The position numbers were made by a program, and so were the translations under genes. Of a stretch of DNA of 64,000 nt, positions 50,526 to 58,969 are shown piece after piece (position 1 is the stretch's first letter; each line of letters starts with the position of its first letter). The notes under the pieces are model-generated. The model saw only the letters and a list, made by a program, of their open reading frames with translations. It searched no databases and was not told the DNA's origin. The stretch comes from Oxalicibacterium solurbis (GTDB lineage: Bacteria > Pseudomonadota > Gammaproteobacteria > Burkholderiales > Burkholderiaceae_D), in NCBI RefSeq assembly GCF_014635845.1, contig NZ_BMDP01000002.1, positions 620,001 through 684,000 of the forward strand, given 5' to 3'.

Positions 50526-50554
50526 GCCGGCTGCGTGCCTTGCGTGCAGCCGGC
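50526..50554 (+). other. Perfect 9-base inverted repeat after the second cheY
   Basis: GCCGGCTGC (50526-50534) and GCAGCCGGC (50546-50554) pair exactly around an 11-base loop. No T-run follows, so it is not a standard terminator. It lies in the 273-base gap before the EAL-HDOD gene. Confidence 0.45.
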
Positions 50555-50713
50555 GCTGCCTGCTTCCATCATCCGTTCTCCCCACCTGAAATTTCCCTTG
50601 CTCGTTGTCGGTAAACTCATGCTTCGCCGAAATGAGCGGGATATCGCCTTCTCCGATTTCCGTTTTTCGATTCATTTTCCGATTCATTTCCCGACTCTTC
50701 AGCATTGATTCCC

Positions 50714-51928
50714 ATGTCAGAAACAAGATTCATCGTGCGTGAACCGCTGCTCGATGCGGCGAAACAGATTCAAGGCTACGAGCTGTCCTGGCATGACGGC
50801 GGGGCAAGCGGCGGCATGGCCGGTGATGACGAGTTGCAGGAACTGCTGGTGTTCGTCGTATCTCAGCTGCAGAGCGACGAAGCTGCCAGCCTGTATGGCG
50901 ATGGCGTGCTGTTCTTCGAAACCACGCCTGCGGTGATCGCTTCGGATGTGGTCGAGACCCTGCCGGCCAAAGGCACGGTGTTCCGCCTGAGCGCAGCCGA
51001 TCTGTCGGATAGCGACACGCTGAATCGCGTGCAGGAATTGCGGCAGCGCGGTTACGGCATTTCGCTGTGCAATGCCGATGAACTTCCGCTCGGCAGTCCA
51101 TTGCTGTCCGTCGTCAATTACGTCGAAGGGCCGTTCGGCAGCGAGGAATTGCATGCCCGTACGCTGGCGCGCACCGATTTCAAGGCTGCAGGCGTAAAGA
51201 TCGTGGCCCGCAACCTGGCAGGCTGGGAAGAGTTCGATGCCTGCCTGGCCACTGGCATGCAAGCTTTCCTCGGCAATCTGTACATGCAGCCGCGGCCTGG
51301 TCAGGAACGCAAGGAATTGAATTCGGCACAGCTCATCATCGTCCAGTTGATGGAGATGGTGCGGCAGAATGCGGATGTGCGCCAGCTGGAAGACGTCATG
51401 AAGCGGGATGCGGCGTTGTCGTACAAACTGTTCCGCTATATCAACAACGCCGGTTTCGGCCTCGGTGCGGAAATCCAGTCGCTGCGCCACGCCGTCACGA
51501 TGCTCGGTTATTCGCCGCTGTATCGCTGGCTGTCGTTGCTGCTGGCGACGGCGAGCACCAATGGTCATGGGGCGGTATTGATGCAGACTGCCATCGTGCG
51601 CGGGCGTTTTGCCGAACTGGCTGCGCACGGCATCCTGCCGAAGAATGAGGCGGAAAACCTGTTCGTGGTCGGCATGTTCTCGCTGCTGGACCGCTTGCTC
51701 GGCCTGCCGATGGCGGAAGTGCTGGCAAAGGTACATCTGTCCGACGCCGTTTCGCAGGCGCTGCTGACGCGCGAGGGAATCTACGGTCCGTTCCTGGCAC
51801 TGGCTGAAGCTTGTGAAGCCGGCAACGGCGATATTTCCACAATGGCGGATGCATTATTCATCAGCGCACGCCGCGTCAACGAAGCCCATCTGGCTGCCCT
51901 GGCTTGGGCGCAGGGCATCAAACTCTGA
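50714..51928 (+). CDS. EAL-HDOD signalling protein with degenerate EAL domain (YuxH type)
   Basis: This 404-residue protein has two parts. The N-terminal half has the EAL-domain outline of YuxH proteins (FIVREPLLDAAKQIQGYELSW at the start), but the EAL signature and its metal-binding residues cannot be found (the region reads VVETLPAKGTVFRLSA), so hydrolysis of cyclic di-GMP is unlikely. The C-terminal half is an HDOD domain (LEDVMKRDAALSYKLFRYINNAGFG, HAVTMLGYSPLYRWLSLLLATAS), a fold that acts in signalling without phosphodiesterase activity. It sits between the second cheY and flhB, so a role in motility control is plausible but unproven. Confidence 0.8.
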   Translation: MSETRFIVREPLLDAAKQIQGYELSWHDGGASGGMAGDDELQELLVFVVSQLQSDEAASLYGDGVLFFETTPAVIASDVVETLPAKGTVFRLSAADLSDSDTLNRVQELRQRGYGISLCNADELPLGSPLLSVVNYVEGPFGSEELHARTLARTDFKAAGVKIVARNLAGWEEFDACLATGMQAFLGNLYMQPRPGQERKELNSAQLIIVQLMEMVRQNADVRQLEDVMKRDAALSYKLFRYINNAGFGLGAEIQSLRHAVTMLGYSPLYRWLSLLLATASTNGHGAVLMQTAIVRGRFAELAAHGILPKNEAENLFVVGMFSLLDRLLGLPMAEVLAKVHLSDAVSQALLTREGIYGPFLALAEACEAGNGDISTMADALFISARRVNEAHLAALAWAQGIKL

Positions 51929-52014
51929 TACGCCTCCTCCTGATTACTCCTTGCGCAGACGCTTAAAAGCGGGGAGTTTTCCACCTTATTCTTTCGATGG
52001 TGCAACAGCTTTCT

Positions 52015-52038
52015 GACCAATAATCCACTCCATTGGTC
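52015..52038 (+). other. Inverted repeat between the EAL-HDOD gene and flhB
   Basis: GACCAAT (52015-52021) and ATTGGTC (52032-52038) are perfect complements separated by 10 bases. It is about 48 bases upstream of the flhB TTG and may be an operator or leader hairpin for the flhBAFG-fliA operon. Confidence 0.4.
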
Positions 52039-52085
52039 CGTATGGCGTCATCCCGACGCCGGCCGGATCGGTTCAGGAGTCGGCC

Positions 52086-53258
52086 TTGGCTGAAGAAAGT
52101 GATCTCGAAAAGACGGAACCCGCGTCGCCGCGCAAGCTGGAGCAGGCGCGCGAAGAGGGTGACGTTCCGCGTTCGCGCGAGCTGGCGACCTGCACGCTGC
52201 TGCTGGGCGCCGGTGCCGCTTTCTGGTTCACCGGCGGCCACCTGATCAAGGAATTGAATGCACTGCTGGCCGCGGGGCTGTCGTTCGACCGCGACATGGC
52301 TTACGACATGAACCTGCTGTTCGAGCGCTCTGCGGTCCATCTTGTCGATCTGCTCATTGCCTTTGCACCGGTTGCGCTGGTGCTGATCGTCGTTGCGTTG
52401 ATGTCGCCGTTGCTGATCGGCGGCTGGCTATTCAGCGCCAAGGCGCTGCAGCCGAATTTCGGCCGCATGAACCCGATCAAGGGTATCGGCAACATGTTCT
52501 CCGTCCGCGCATTGGTCGAATTGCTGAAGGCGATCGGCAAGACCATCCTGGTCGGCTGGATCGCATGGATGGTGGTGCGCTACGAGATCGATGCCGTGAT
52601 GGCTTTGAGCGTAGAGCCGCTGCAGAGCGGCGCCGAACACGTCGGCCAGCTGCTGCTGGCCAGCTTCATGTTCATCGTCAGCGGATTGATCCTGATCGCC
52701 GCCATCGATGCGCCGTACCAGATGTGGCAGCACGCGAAGAAGCTGATGATGTCGCGCCAGGAACTGAAGCAGGAAATGAAGGAATCCGACGGCAATCCGG
52801 AAATCAAGGCGAAGATTCGCCAGCAGCAGCGCGAAATGGCGCGCCGCCGCATGATGGCCGAGGTGCCCACCGCCGACGTCGTCGTCACCAACCCGACCCA
52901 CTTCGCCGTCGCACTCAAGTATTCGGAAACCGGCATGCGCGCGCCGCGTGTGGTCGCCAAGGGCGCGGACGAAGTCGCGGCGAAGATTCGCGAAATCGCC
53001 GCCGAAAACAACGTCGTCCTGCTGGAAGCGCCGCCGCTGGCGCGCGCGCTGTATCGCCATGCCGAGCTTGGCGACGAGATCCCCGAATCGCTGTACATCG
53101 CGGTGGCCGAAGTGCTGGCCTACGTGTTCCAGCTGCGGGCCTACAGCAAGCATGGCGGCATGCGACCTGATGCACCGACCGATCTGGACGTGCCGCCGCA
53201 GCTCGATCCTCTCAATCCTTCCGCCGATGACGCGGATAGCAATGGCTTGCCACAATGA
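52086..53258 (+). CDS. flhB: Flagellar export switch protein FlhB
   Basis: This inner-membrane protein of the flagellar type III export gate controls substrate switching. It starts at TTG (MAEESDLEKTEPASPRKLEQAREEGDVPRSREL), preceded by CAGGAGTC. It has 390 residues: four membrane segments in the first ~210 residues and a soluble C-terminal domain with the autocleavage site in VVVTNPTHFAVALKYSE (NPTH). The tail (SKHGGMRPDAPTDLDVPPQ) is Pro- and Asp-rich. It overlaps flhA by ATGA. Confidence 0.97.
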   Translation: MAEESDLEKTEPASPRKLEQAREEGDVPRSRELATCTLLLGAGAAFWFTGGHLIKELNALLAAGLSFDRDMAYDMNLLFERSAVHLVDLLIAFAPVALVLIVVALMSPLLIGGWLFSAKALQPNFGRMNPIKGIGNMFSVRALVELLKAIGKTILVGWIAWMVVRYEIDAVMALSVEPLQSGAEHVGQLLLASFMFIVSGLILIAAIDAPYQMWQHAKKLMMSRQELKQEMKESDGNPEIKAKIRQQQREMARRRMMAEVPTADVVVTNPTHFAVALKYSETGMRAPRVVAKGADEVAAKIREIAAENNVVLLEAPPLARALYRHAELGDEIPESLYIAVAEVLAYVFQLRAYSKHGGMRPDAPTDLDVPPQLDPLNPSADDADSNGLPQ

Positions 53259-55342
53259 ATAGTCTGAGATTGCCGGCCTGGCTGTCGGGCCCGAATTCGA
53301 AAGCGATCGCCGCACCGATCCTCATCATCATGATGCTGTCGATGATGGTGCTGCCGCTGCCGGCCATCGTGCTCGACATGTTCTTCAGCTTCAACATCGC
53401 GTTGTCCATCATCGTGCTGCTGACGGCGTTGTATACCGTCAAGCCGTTGGACTTCATGGTGTTTCCGACCGTGCTGCTGGTCAGCACGATGCTGCGCCTG
53501 TCGTTGAACGTGGCTTCTACGCGCGTGGTGCTGACGCACGGCCACACCGGCCCGGATGCGGCCGGCAAGGTGATCGAAGCATTCGGCCACTTTCTGATCG
53601 GCGGCAACTACACGGTCGGTATCGTCGTCTTCATCATCCTGACCATCATCAACTTCACCGTCGTCACCAAGGGTGCCGGCCGTATCGCTGAGGTCGGCGC
53701 ACGTTTTGCGTTGGACGCGATGCCGGGTAAACAGATGGCGATCGATGCCGACCTGAATGCCGGCCTGATCGGCGAACAGGAAGCACGTCTGCGACGCACG
53801 CAGGTATCGCAGGAAGCCGAGTTCTACGGCGCGATGGATGGTGCCAGCAAGTACGTGCGCGGCGATGCTATCGCCGGCATCATCGTCACGCTGGTCAATA
53901 TCGTCGGCGGCCTGATCGTCGGCATGATCCAGCACGACATGACTTTCGGCGACGCGCTGGGAAACTACACGCTGCTGGCGATCGGCGATGGGCTGGTCGC
54001 GCAGATTCCGTCGCTGATCATCTCGACCGCAGCCGGCATCATCGTCTCGCGCGTGGCGAGCGAGCAGGACATCGGCGGCCAGTTGTTTGGCCAGTTGTTC
54101 GCCAAGCCGCAGGTGCTCTACATCACGGCTGCCATCATCGGCGGCATGGGTGCGATTCCGGGTATGCCGCACATCGCCTTCCTGTTCCTGGCCGCGGTCA
54201 TCGGCGGTGCCGGCTACATGCTGGAACAGCGTCAGAAAAAAGCACCGGAAATGGAAGCAGAAGTAGCTGCACCACCGACCGCGCCGCCGGAAATGGAAGA
54301 GGCGAGCTGGAAGGACATCGTGCAGGTCGATACGCTCGGCCTGGAAGTCGGTTATCGCCTGATTCCGTTGGTGGACAAGGCGCAGAACGGCGAACTGCTG
54401 CGCCGCATCAAGGGCATCCGCAAGAAATTCGCGCAGGAAGTCGGCTTCCTGTCGCCGTCCGTGCATATCCGTGACAACCTCGAACTGAAACCGTCCGCCT
54501 ATCGCATCACGCTGAAGGGCGTGGAAGTCGGCAGCGGCGAAGCGAATGCAGGCCAGTTCCTGGCGATCAATCCGGGCATGGTCAGCGGCGCGTTGCCGGG
54601 GCCGGTCACCAGCGATCCGGCATTCGGTTTGCCGGCGACGTGGATCGATGCCAACCTGCGCGAGCAGGCGCAGGGCATGGGTTATACCGTGGTCGATGCA
54701 GGCACTGTGGTCGCCACGCACTTGAACCACCTGATCACGACCCACGCTGCCGAACTGCTGGGCCGCCACGAAGTGCAGCAATTGCTGGATCACCTGACTA
54801 AGGAATCGCCGAAGCTGGTGGAAGACCTGACGCCGAAGCTGGTACCGCTCTCCACCTTGCAGAAGGTGCTGCAGAACCTGTTGGCCGAAGGCGTGCATAT
54901 TCGCGACATGCACACGATCATCGAGACGATGACCGAATACGCGACCTATACGCAAGACGTCAACGAGCTGACCGCACAAGTACGTATCGCGCTGGGCCGC
55001 GCCATCGTGCAGCAGCTGTTCCCGTCCACCAACGAACTGTCGGTAATGACATTGGACAACCGTCTTGAACGTCTGCTGATGCAGGCGCTGCAGTCGAGCG
55101 GTCCGGAGGGTGGCGGCATCGAGCCTGGCCTGGCCGACACGATCGCTGCGCAGGCCGAGGCTGCCACGCAGCAGCAGGAAAAAATGGGATTGACGCCGGT
55201 GCTGCTGGTACCGGCGCAACTGAGAACGCTGCTGTCGCGCTTCCTGCGCCGCACGCTGCCGCAATTGAAGGTGCTCTCGCATGCCGAGGTGCCGGATTCG
55301 AAAACGATCAGAGTAACTAGCTTAGTCGGAGGACAGGTATGA
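53255..55342 (+). CDS. flhA: Flagellar export gate protein FlhA
   Basis: This is the largest integral membrane component of the flagellar type III secretion gate and couples ion flow to export. It has 695 residues: about eight membrane segments in the first ~340 residues (AAPILIIMMLSMMVLPLPAIVLDMFFSFNIALSIIVL..., the conserved FHIPEP-like region, with ARFALDAMPGKQMAIDADLNAGLI) and a large cytoplasmic domain that docks substrates and chaperones (DTLGLEVGYRLIPLVDK..., MTEYATYTQDVNELTAQVRIALGRAIVQQLF). It overlaps flhF by ATGA. Confidence 0.97.
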   Translation: MNSLRLPAWLSGPNSKAIAAPILIIMMLSMMVLPLPAIVLDMFFSFNIALSIIVLLTALYTVKPLDFMVFPTVLLVSTMLRLSLNVASTRVVLTHGHTGPDAAGKVIEAFGHFLIGGNYTVGIVVFIILTIINFTVVTKGAGRIAEVGARFALDAMPGKQMAIDADLNAGLIGEQEARLRRTQVSQEAEFYGAMDGASKYVRGDAIAGIIVTLVNIVGGLIVGMIQHDMTFGDALGNYTLLAIGDGLVAQIPSLIISTAAGIIVSRVASEQDIGGQLFGQLFAKPQVLYITAAIIGGMGAIPGMPHIAFLFLAAVIGGAGYMLEQRQKKAPEMEAEVAAPPTAPPEMEEASWKDIVQVDTLGLEVGYRLIPLVDKAQNGELLRRIKGIRKKFAQEVGFLSPSVHIRDNLELKPSAYRITLKGVEVGSGEANAGQFLAINPGMVSGALPGPVTSDPAFGLPATWIDANLREQAQGMGYTVVDAGTVVATHLNHLITTHAAELLGRHEVQQLLDHLTKESPKLVEDLTPKLVPLSTLQKVLQNLLAEGVHIRDMHTIIETMTEYATYTQDVNELTAQVRIALGRAIVQQLFPSTNELSVMTLDNRLERLLMQALQSSGPEGGGIEPGLADTIAAQAEAATQQQEKMGLTPVLLVPAQLRTLLSRFLRRTLPQLKVLSHAEVPDSKTIRVTSLVGGQV

Positions 55343-56664
55343 ACGTCAGAAAATTCACTGCATCCACATCGCGCGAAGCATGGCGCATGGTTCGCGAAAC
55401 GCTGGGCCCGGACGCCGTGATTCTGTCCAATCGCACGGTGGATGCCGGCGTCGAGATTCTGGCACTGGCAGGCGAGGACATGGCTTCGCTGGCGGAGCCC
55501 GTCGTCGAGAAACCGGCGATCTCCGCACAGACGCTGTCGGTGCTGGCACCGAAGCACAAGCGCCTGGAAAATGCACAACCGAATCCGCTGACGTTCTCCG
55601 GCGCAGCGGCAAAGATCGGCGCAATGCCGATGGTGACGCCGGCAGTCAAGCCGATGCAGCAGGAAGTCGCCGTGCCGGAAGCCAGCCGCCATGAAATCGA
55701 TACGTTGATGAGCGAGATTCGTTCGATGCGCGGCATGCTCGAAACGCAACTGGCGGAACTTGCCTGGAGCAGCGAGCAGCAGAAACGCGAGCCGGCCAAG
55801 GCCAGTGTGTTGCGTGAAATGCTGGCAACAGGATTCAGCGCCAGCCTGGCACGCTACATGATCGAGCGCATGCCGGCAGGTGCCACGCATCAAGGTGGCA
55901 TGGACTGGATCAAGTCGGTACTGGCGCGCAATCTGGCGACCATCGGCAATGAAAATGAAATTCTCGAAAAAGGCGGCGTCTATGCACTGGTCGGCCCGAC
56001 CGGCGTCGGCAAGACGACGACGACGGCGAAGCTGGCCGCGCGCTGCGTGATGCGCCACGGCCCTGGCAAGCTCGCATTGATCACGACCGACGGCTATCGT
56101 ATCGGCGGTTACGAGCAACTGCGCATCTACGGCAAGATCCTCGGCGTGATGGTGCATTCGGTGCGCGATGAATCCGATCTGCGCATCGCGCTCGACGAAC
56201 TGAAGGGCAAGCATACGGTGCTGATCGATACAGTCGGCGTCAGCCAGCGCGACAAGATGGTGGCCGAGCAGATCGCGATGCTGTCTTCCGCCGGCAGCCA
56301 GGTCAAGCGGCTGTTGTGCCTGAATGCGACCTCCAACGGCGAAACGCTGAACGAAGTCGCGCGCGCCTACATGGGCGATGGCCTTGCCGGCTGTATATTG
56401 ACCAAACTGGATGAAGCTGCAACCATTGGCAATGCGCTCGATGTCGTCATTCGCCAGAAATTGAACTTATACTACGTCGCGAACGGACAACGTGTGCCGG
56501 AAGACCTGCACGTCGCCAACCAGCAGTATCTGGTCGACCGTGCATTCAAGCTGAAGCGCGAAACGGCGCCGTTCCAGTTCAACGAAACGGAGATTCCGCT
56601 GGTGATGGCGAATACGGCACGGGCAATGAAAGACAAAGGTTTGCGTGAGGTGATTCTTGGCTAG
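55339..56664 (+). CDS. flhF: Flagellar biosynthesis SRP-GTPase FlhF
   Basis: This SRP-family GTPase sets the position of the flagellum at the pole. It has 441 residues: a basic N-terminal B region (MNVRKFTASTSREAWRMVRETLGPDAVILSNR), a variable linker, and the NG domain with P-loop VGPTGVGKTTTTAKLA, TTDGYRIGGYEQLRIYG, DTVGVSQRD and LTKLDEAATIG. It is activated by FlhG. flhG overlaps the 3' end by 8 bases. Confidence 0.96.
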   Translation: MNVRKFTASTSREAWRMVRETLGPDAVILSNRTVDAGVEILALAGEDMASLAEPVVEKPAISAQTLSVLAPKHKRLENAQPNPLTFSGAAAKIGAMPMVTPAVKPMQQEVAVPEASRHEIDTLMSEIRSMRGMLETQLAELAWSSEQQKREPAKASVLREMLATGFSASLARYMIERMPAGATHQGGMDWIKSVLARNLATIGNENEILEKGGVYALVGPTGVGKTTTTAKLAARCVMRHGPGKLALITTDGYRIGGYEQLRIYGKILGVMVHSVRDESDLRIALDELKGKHTVLIDTVGVSQRDKMVAEQIAMLSSAGSQVKRLLCLNATSNGETLNEVARAYMGDGLAGCILTKLDEAATIGNALDVVIRQKLNLYYVANGQRVPEDLHVANQQYLVDRAFKLKRETAPFQFNETEIPLVMANTARAMKDKGLREVILG

Positions 56665-57475
56665 TTTCGAATGTGATCAGGCCGAAGGTTTGCGGCGCAT
56701 GCTCGCCGGACCGAAACCGCGCATTTTCACGTTTCTCTCCGCCACGTCGATCGCTGAAAAAAGCGCGATGCTGGTCAATCTCGGTGCCTCGCTCGCTGCG
56801 GGTGGCAGCGCCGTCGTGCTGCTCGATGCTTGCGCATCGGCCAACGGCATCGCACGCCGCATGGGTGCCGAATTGCAGGCTACGTTACTGGATGTCGCGC
56901 GCCAGCAGCGCGCTTTCGATCAGGCCGTGCAGGCGATGCCGCAGGGATTCAGCATCGCTGCGCTGACTGCGGGTTCGTTGTACGCGGCGATGCACGATGC
57001 CGACCAGCGTCGCCGTCTGGCAAATGCCTTCGGCGTGCTCGCATCGCAATCGGATGTGCTGATCGTCGATGCGGAACTGGATGATGACGCTGCAGGCCTT
57101 CCGCTGGAAGCAATGGCCGCCGGCGATATCGTCATTCAGGTCTCACCGGATGCTGCATCGATCAAGCAAGCCTACGCGCAGATCAAGTGCCTGAATGCAC
57201 AACTGGGCCGTCGCCCGTTCGGCATTCTGGTCACCGGTGCGGACGAACAGGAAGCGAATCTCGTCTATCGCAATATGGCGCAGGTCGCCAGCCGTTATCT
57301 GGCCGTGCAACTGTACGATCTCGGTTCGGTGCCGACCGACGAGCGGGTCACGCGCGCGGCGCGCTTGGGGCGTTCCGTCATCGATGCTTTTCCGATGGCA
57401 GGCGCTTCGGTCGCATTCCGGCGTCTTGCGGAACGTTTTGCGTTGCCTGCGCAGGAGATGGGCTTCGGAGCATGA
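56657..57475 (+). CDS. flhG: Flagellar number regulator FlhG/FleN with degenerate ATPase P-loop
   Basis: This MinD-related protein limits flagellar number and stimulates FlhF. It starts at TTG (MASFECDQAEGLRRMLAG), giving 272 residues. The N-terminal DQAEGLR (residues 7-13) matches the FlhF-activating DQAxxLR motif. In place of the deviant Walker A KGGxGKT, residues 30-36 read TSIAEKS: the signature lysine and all three glycines are lost, with only the second lysine and the hydroxyl residue kept. The Walker B-type LIVDAELDDDAAG is still visible, and the fold outline continues through IKCLNAQLGRRPFGILVTG. It may have lost ATP-driven dimerisation. It is encoded between flhF and fliA, as usual. 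Confidence 0.88.
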   Translation: MASFECDQAEGLRRMLAGPKPRIFTFLSATSIAEKSAMLVNLGASLAAGGSAVVLLDACASANGIARRMGAELQATLLDVARQQRAFDQAVQAMPQGFSIAALTAGSLYAAMHDADQRRRLANAFGVLASQSDVLIVDAELDDDAAGLPLEAMAAGDIVIQVSPDAASIKQAYAQIKCLNAQLGRRPFGILVTGADEQEANLVYRNMAQVASRYLAVQLYDLGSVPTDERVTRAARLGRSVIDAFPMAGASVAFRRLAERFALPAQEMGFGA

Positions 57476-58212
57476 TGGCAATGTATACAGCGACCGGCAA
57501 ATCCGACAAGGAACACCTGATCAGCGAGCATGCTCCGCTGGTCAAGAAGCTGGCGCATCAGATGAAGGCGAAGCTGCCGCCCAGTGTCGAAGTGGACGAT
57601 CTGATCCAAGCCGGCATGATGGGCTTGCTCGATGCCGTCAACCGCTACGAGGAAACGCACGGCGCGCAGTTCGAGACCTACGCTGTGCAGCGCATTCGCG
57701 GCGCCATGCTGGACGAGCTGCGCAGCAGTGACTGGATGCCGCGCAGCATGCGGCAGAACATGCGCAAGATCGAGGTGGCGATGAACCAGTTGCAGCAGCA
57801 ACTGGGCCGTGCACCGAATGAAAGCGAAGTGGCGCGCCAGTTGAAGTTGTCGCTGGCTGATTATCAGGATTTGCTGAGCGACGGCGGCGGCCACCAACTG
57901 GTCTATTACGAGGATTTTCACGATAACGACGAGAGCGAACATTTCCTCGACCGTTACTGCACCGACGAATCGTCCGACCCATTGCAAAACCTGATGAATA
58001 CCGGTTTTCGCTCGGCTGTCATTTCTGCCATCGAAGCGTTGCCGGAACGGGAAAAGATATTGATGGGCCTGTACTACGAACAGGAAATGAATTTAAAAGA
58101 AATCGGCGCCATCATGGGAGTGACGGAATCGCGCGTATCGCAATTGCATAGCCAGGCGATCGCGCGGATGCGTGCCAACTTAAGGGAGAAGGCGTGGACT
58201 GGGGTAGCTTAG
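57472..58212 (+). CDS. fliA: Flagellar sigma factor FliA (sigma-28)
   Basis: This sigma factor transcribes late flagellar, motor and chemotaxis genes and is held by anti-sigma FlgM. It has 246 residues. Region 2 (LAHQMKAKLPPSVEVDDLIQAGMMGLLDAVNRYEETHGAQFETYAVQRIRGAMLDELRSSDWMPRS), region 3 and region 4 (ALPEREKILMGLYYEQEMNLKEIGAIMGVTESRVSQLHSQAIARMR) are all present. Several in-frame starts lie within nine bases; ATG 57472 overlaps the flhG stop. The gene overlaps motC by 19 bases. Confidence 0.96.
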   Translation: MMAMYTATGKSDKEHLISEHAPLVKKLAHQMKAKLPPSVEVDDLIQAGMMGLLDAVNRYEETHGAQFETYAVQRIRGAMLDELRSSDWMPRSMRQNMRKIEVAMNQLQQQLGRAPNESEVARQLKLSLADYQDLLSDGGGHQLVYYEDFHDNDESEHFLDRYCTDESSDPLQNLMNTGFRSAVISAIEALPEREKILMGLYYEQEMNLKEIGAIMGVTESRVSQLHSQAIARMRANLREKAWTGVA

Positions 58213-58934
58213 TCGGCATCATACTGGCGATCGGAGGCATCCTCGTCGGACAGACTCTGGAGGGTGGCAAGCTCGGTTCGTTGATTCAGCCTGCGGCTTT
58301 CGTCATCGTCATCATCGGTACGATCGGCGCGGTGCTGCTGCAGAGCGGCTGGAGCAACTTCGCCGCCGGCATCCGGTTGGCGGGGCAGGTCTTCATGCCC
58401 AAGCAAGACGATTATGCCGAGCTGATCCGCAACGTCACCAGTTGGAGCGTGATTGCACGCCGCGAAGGGTTGTTGAGCCTGGAGCGTGTGATTAGCGATA
58501 TCGACGATCCGTTTACCGAGCATGGCCTGCGCCTGATCGTGGATGGCGTGGATCCGAAAAAGCTGCGCGAAGTGCTGGAGCTGGAAATCACCGCACATGA
58601 AGCGAAACAGCGTCTGGCGATCAAGGTATGGGAGTCGGCTGGCGGCTATGCACCGACGATCGGTATCCTCGGCGCGGTGATCGGCCTGATCCACGTGATG
58701 GAGAACCTGTCCGATCCGAGCAAGCTGGGCAGCGGTATCGCGGTTGCCTTCGTTGCGACGATCTACGGCGTCGGCTTTGCCAACCTGGTCTTCCTGCCGA
58801 TTGCCAACAAGCTCAAGGCGCTGGTCAATCGCGAGGTTTTCAAGCATGAGATGCTGGCCGATGCATTCGCCGGCATCGCTTCCGGCGACAATCCGCGTCT
58901 GATCGAAGAGCGGATGAACATCTATCTGGCGTAA
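58194..58934 (+). CDS. motC: Second flagellar motor stator protein, MotA/TolQ family (MotC)
   Basis: This 246-residue paralogue of MotA starts at GTG (MDWGSLVGIILAIGGILVGQTLEGG), overlapping fliA. It has four membrane helices (two at the start, and ILGAVIGLIHVMENLSDPSKLG with IAVAFVATIYGVGFANLVFLPIANK near the end) and a cytoplasmic loop (ARREGLLSLERVISDIDDPF). The MotC/D stator pair is known in Pseudomonas and others, and is often used for swarming or in different media. Position after fliA, paired with motD, supports this call. Confidence 0.92.
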   Translation: MDWGSLVGIILAIGGILVGQTLEGGKLGSLIQPAAFVIVIIGTIGAVLLQSGWSNFAAGIRLAGQVFMPKQDDYAELIRNVTSWSVIARREGLLSLERVISDIDDPFTEHGLRLIVDGVDPKKLREVLELEITAHEAKQRLAIKVWESAGGYAPTIGILGAVIGLIHVMENLSDPSKLGSGIAVAFVATIYGVGFANLVFLPIANKLKALVNREVFKHEMLADAFAGIASGDNPRLIEERMNIYLA

Positions 58935-58969
58935 CGGCATTTCCGTTCACGACCGCGAGCGCAATCCGC

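Noticed and set aside
53141-55282. Long minus-strand reading frame (713 codons) opposite flhA
   Set aside because: The composition (very rich in H, R, Q and D, with no recognisable domain) is that of the antisense of a G/C-rich gene, and flhA is unambiguous on the plus strand.
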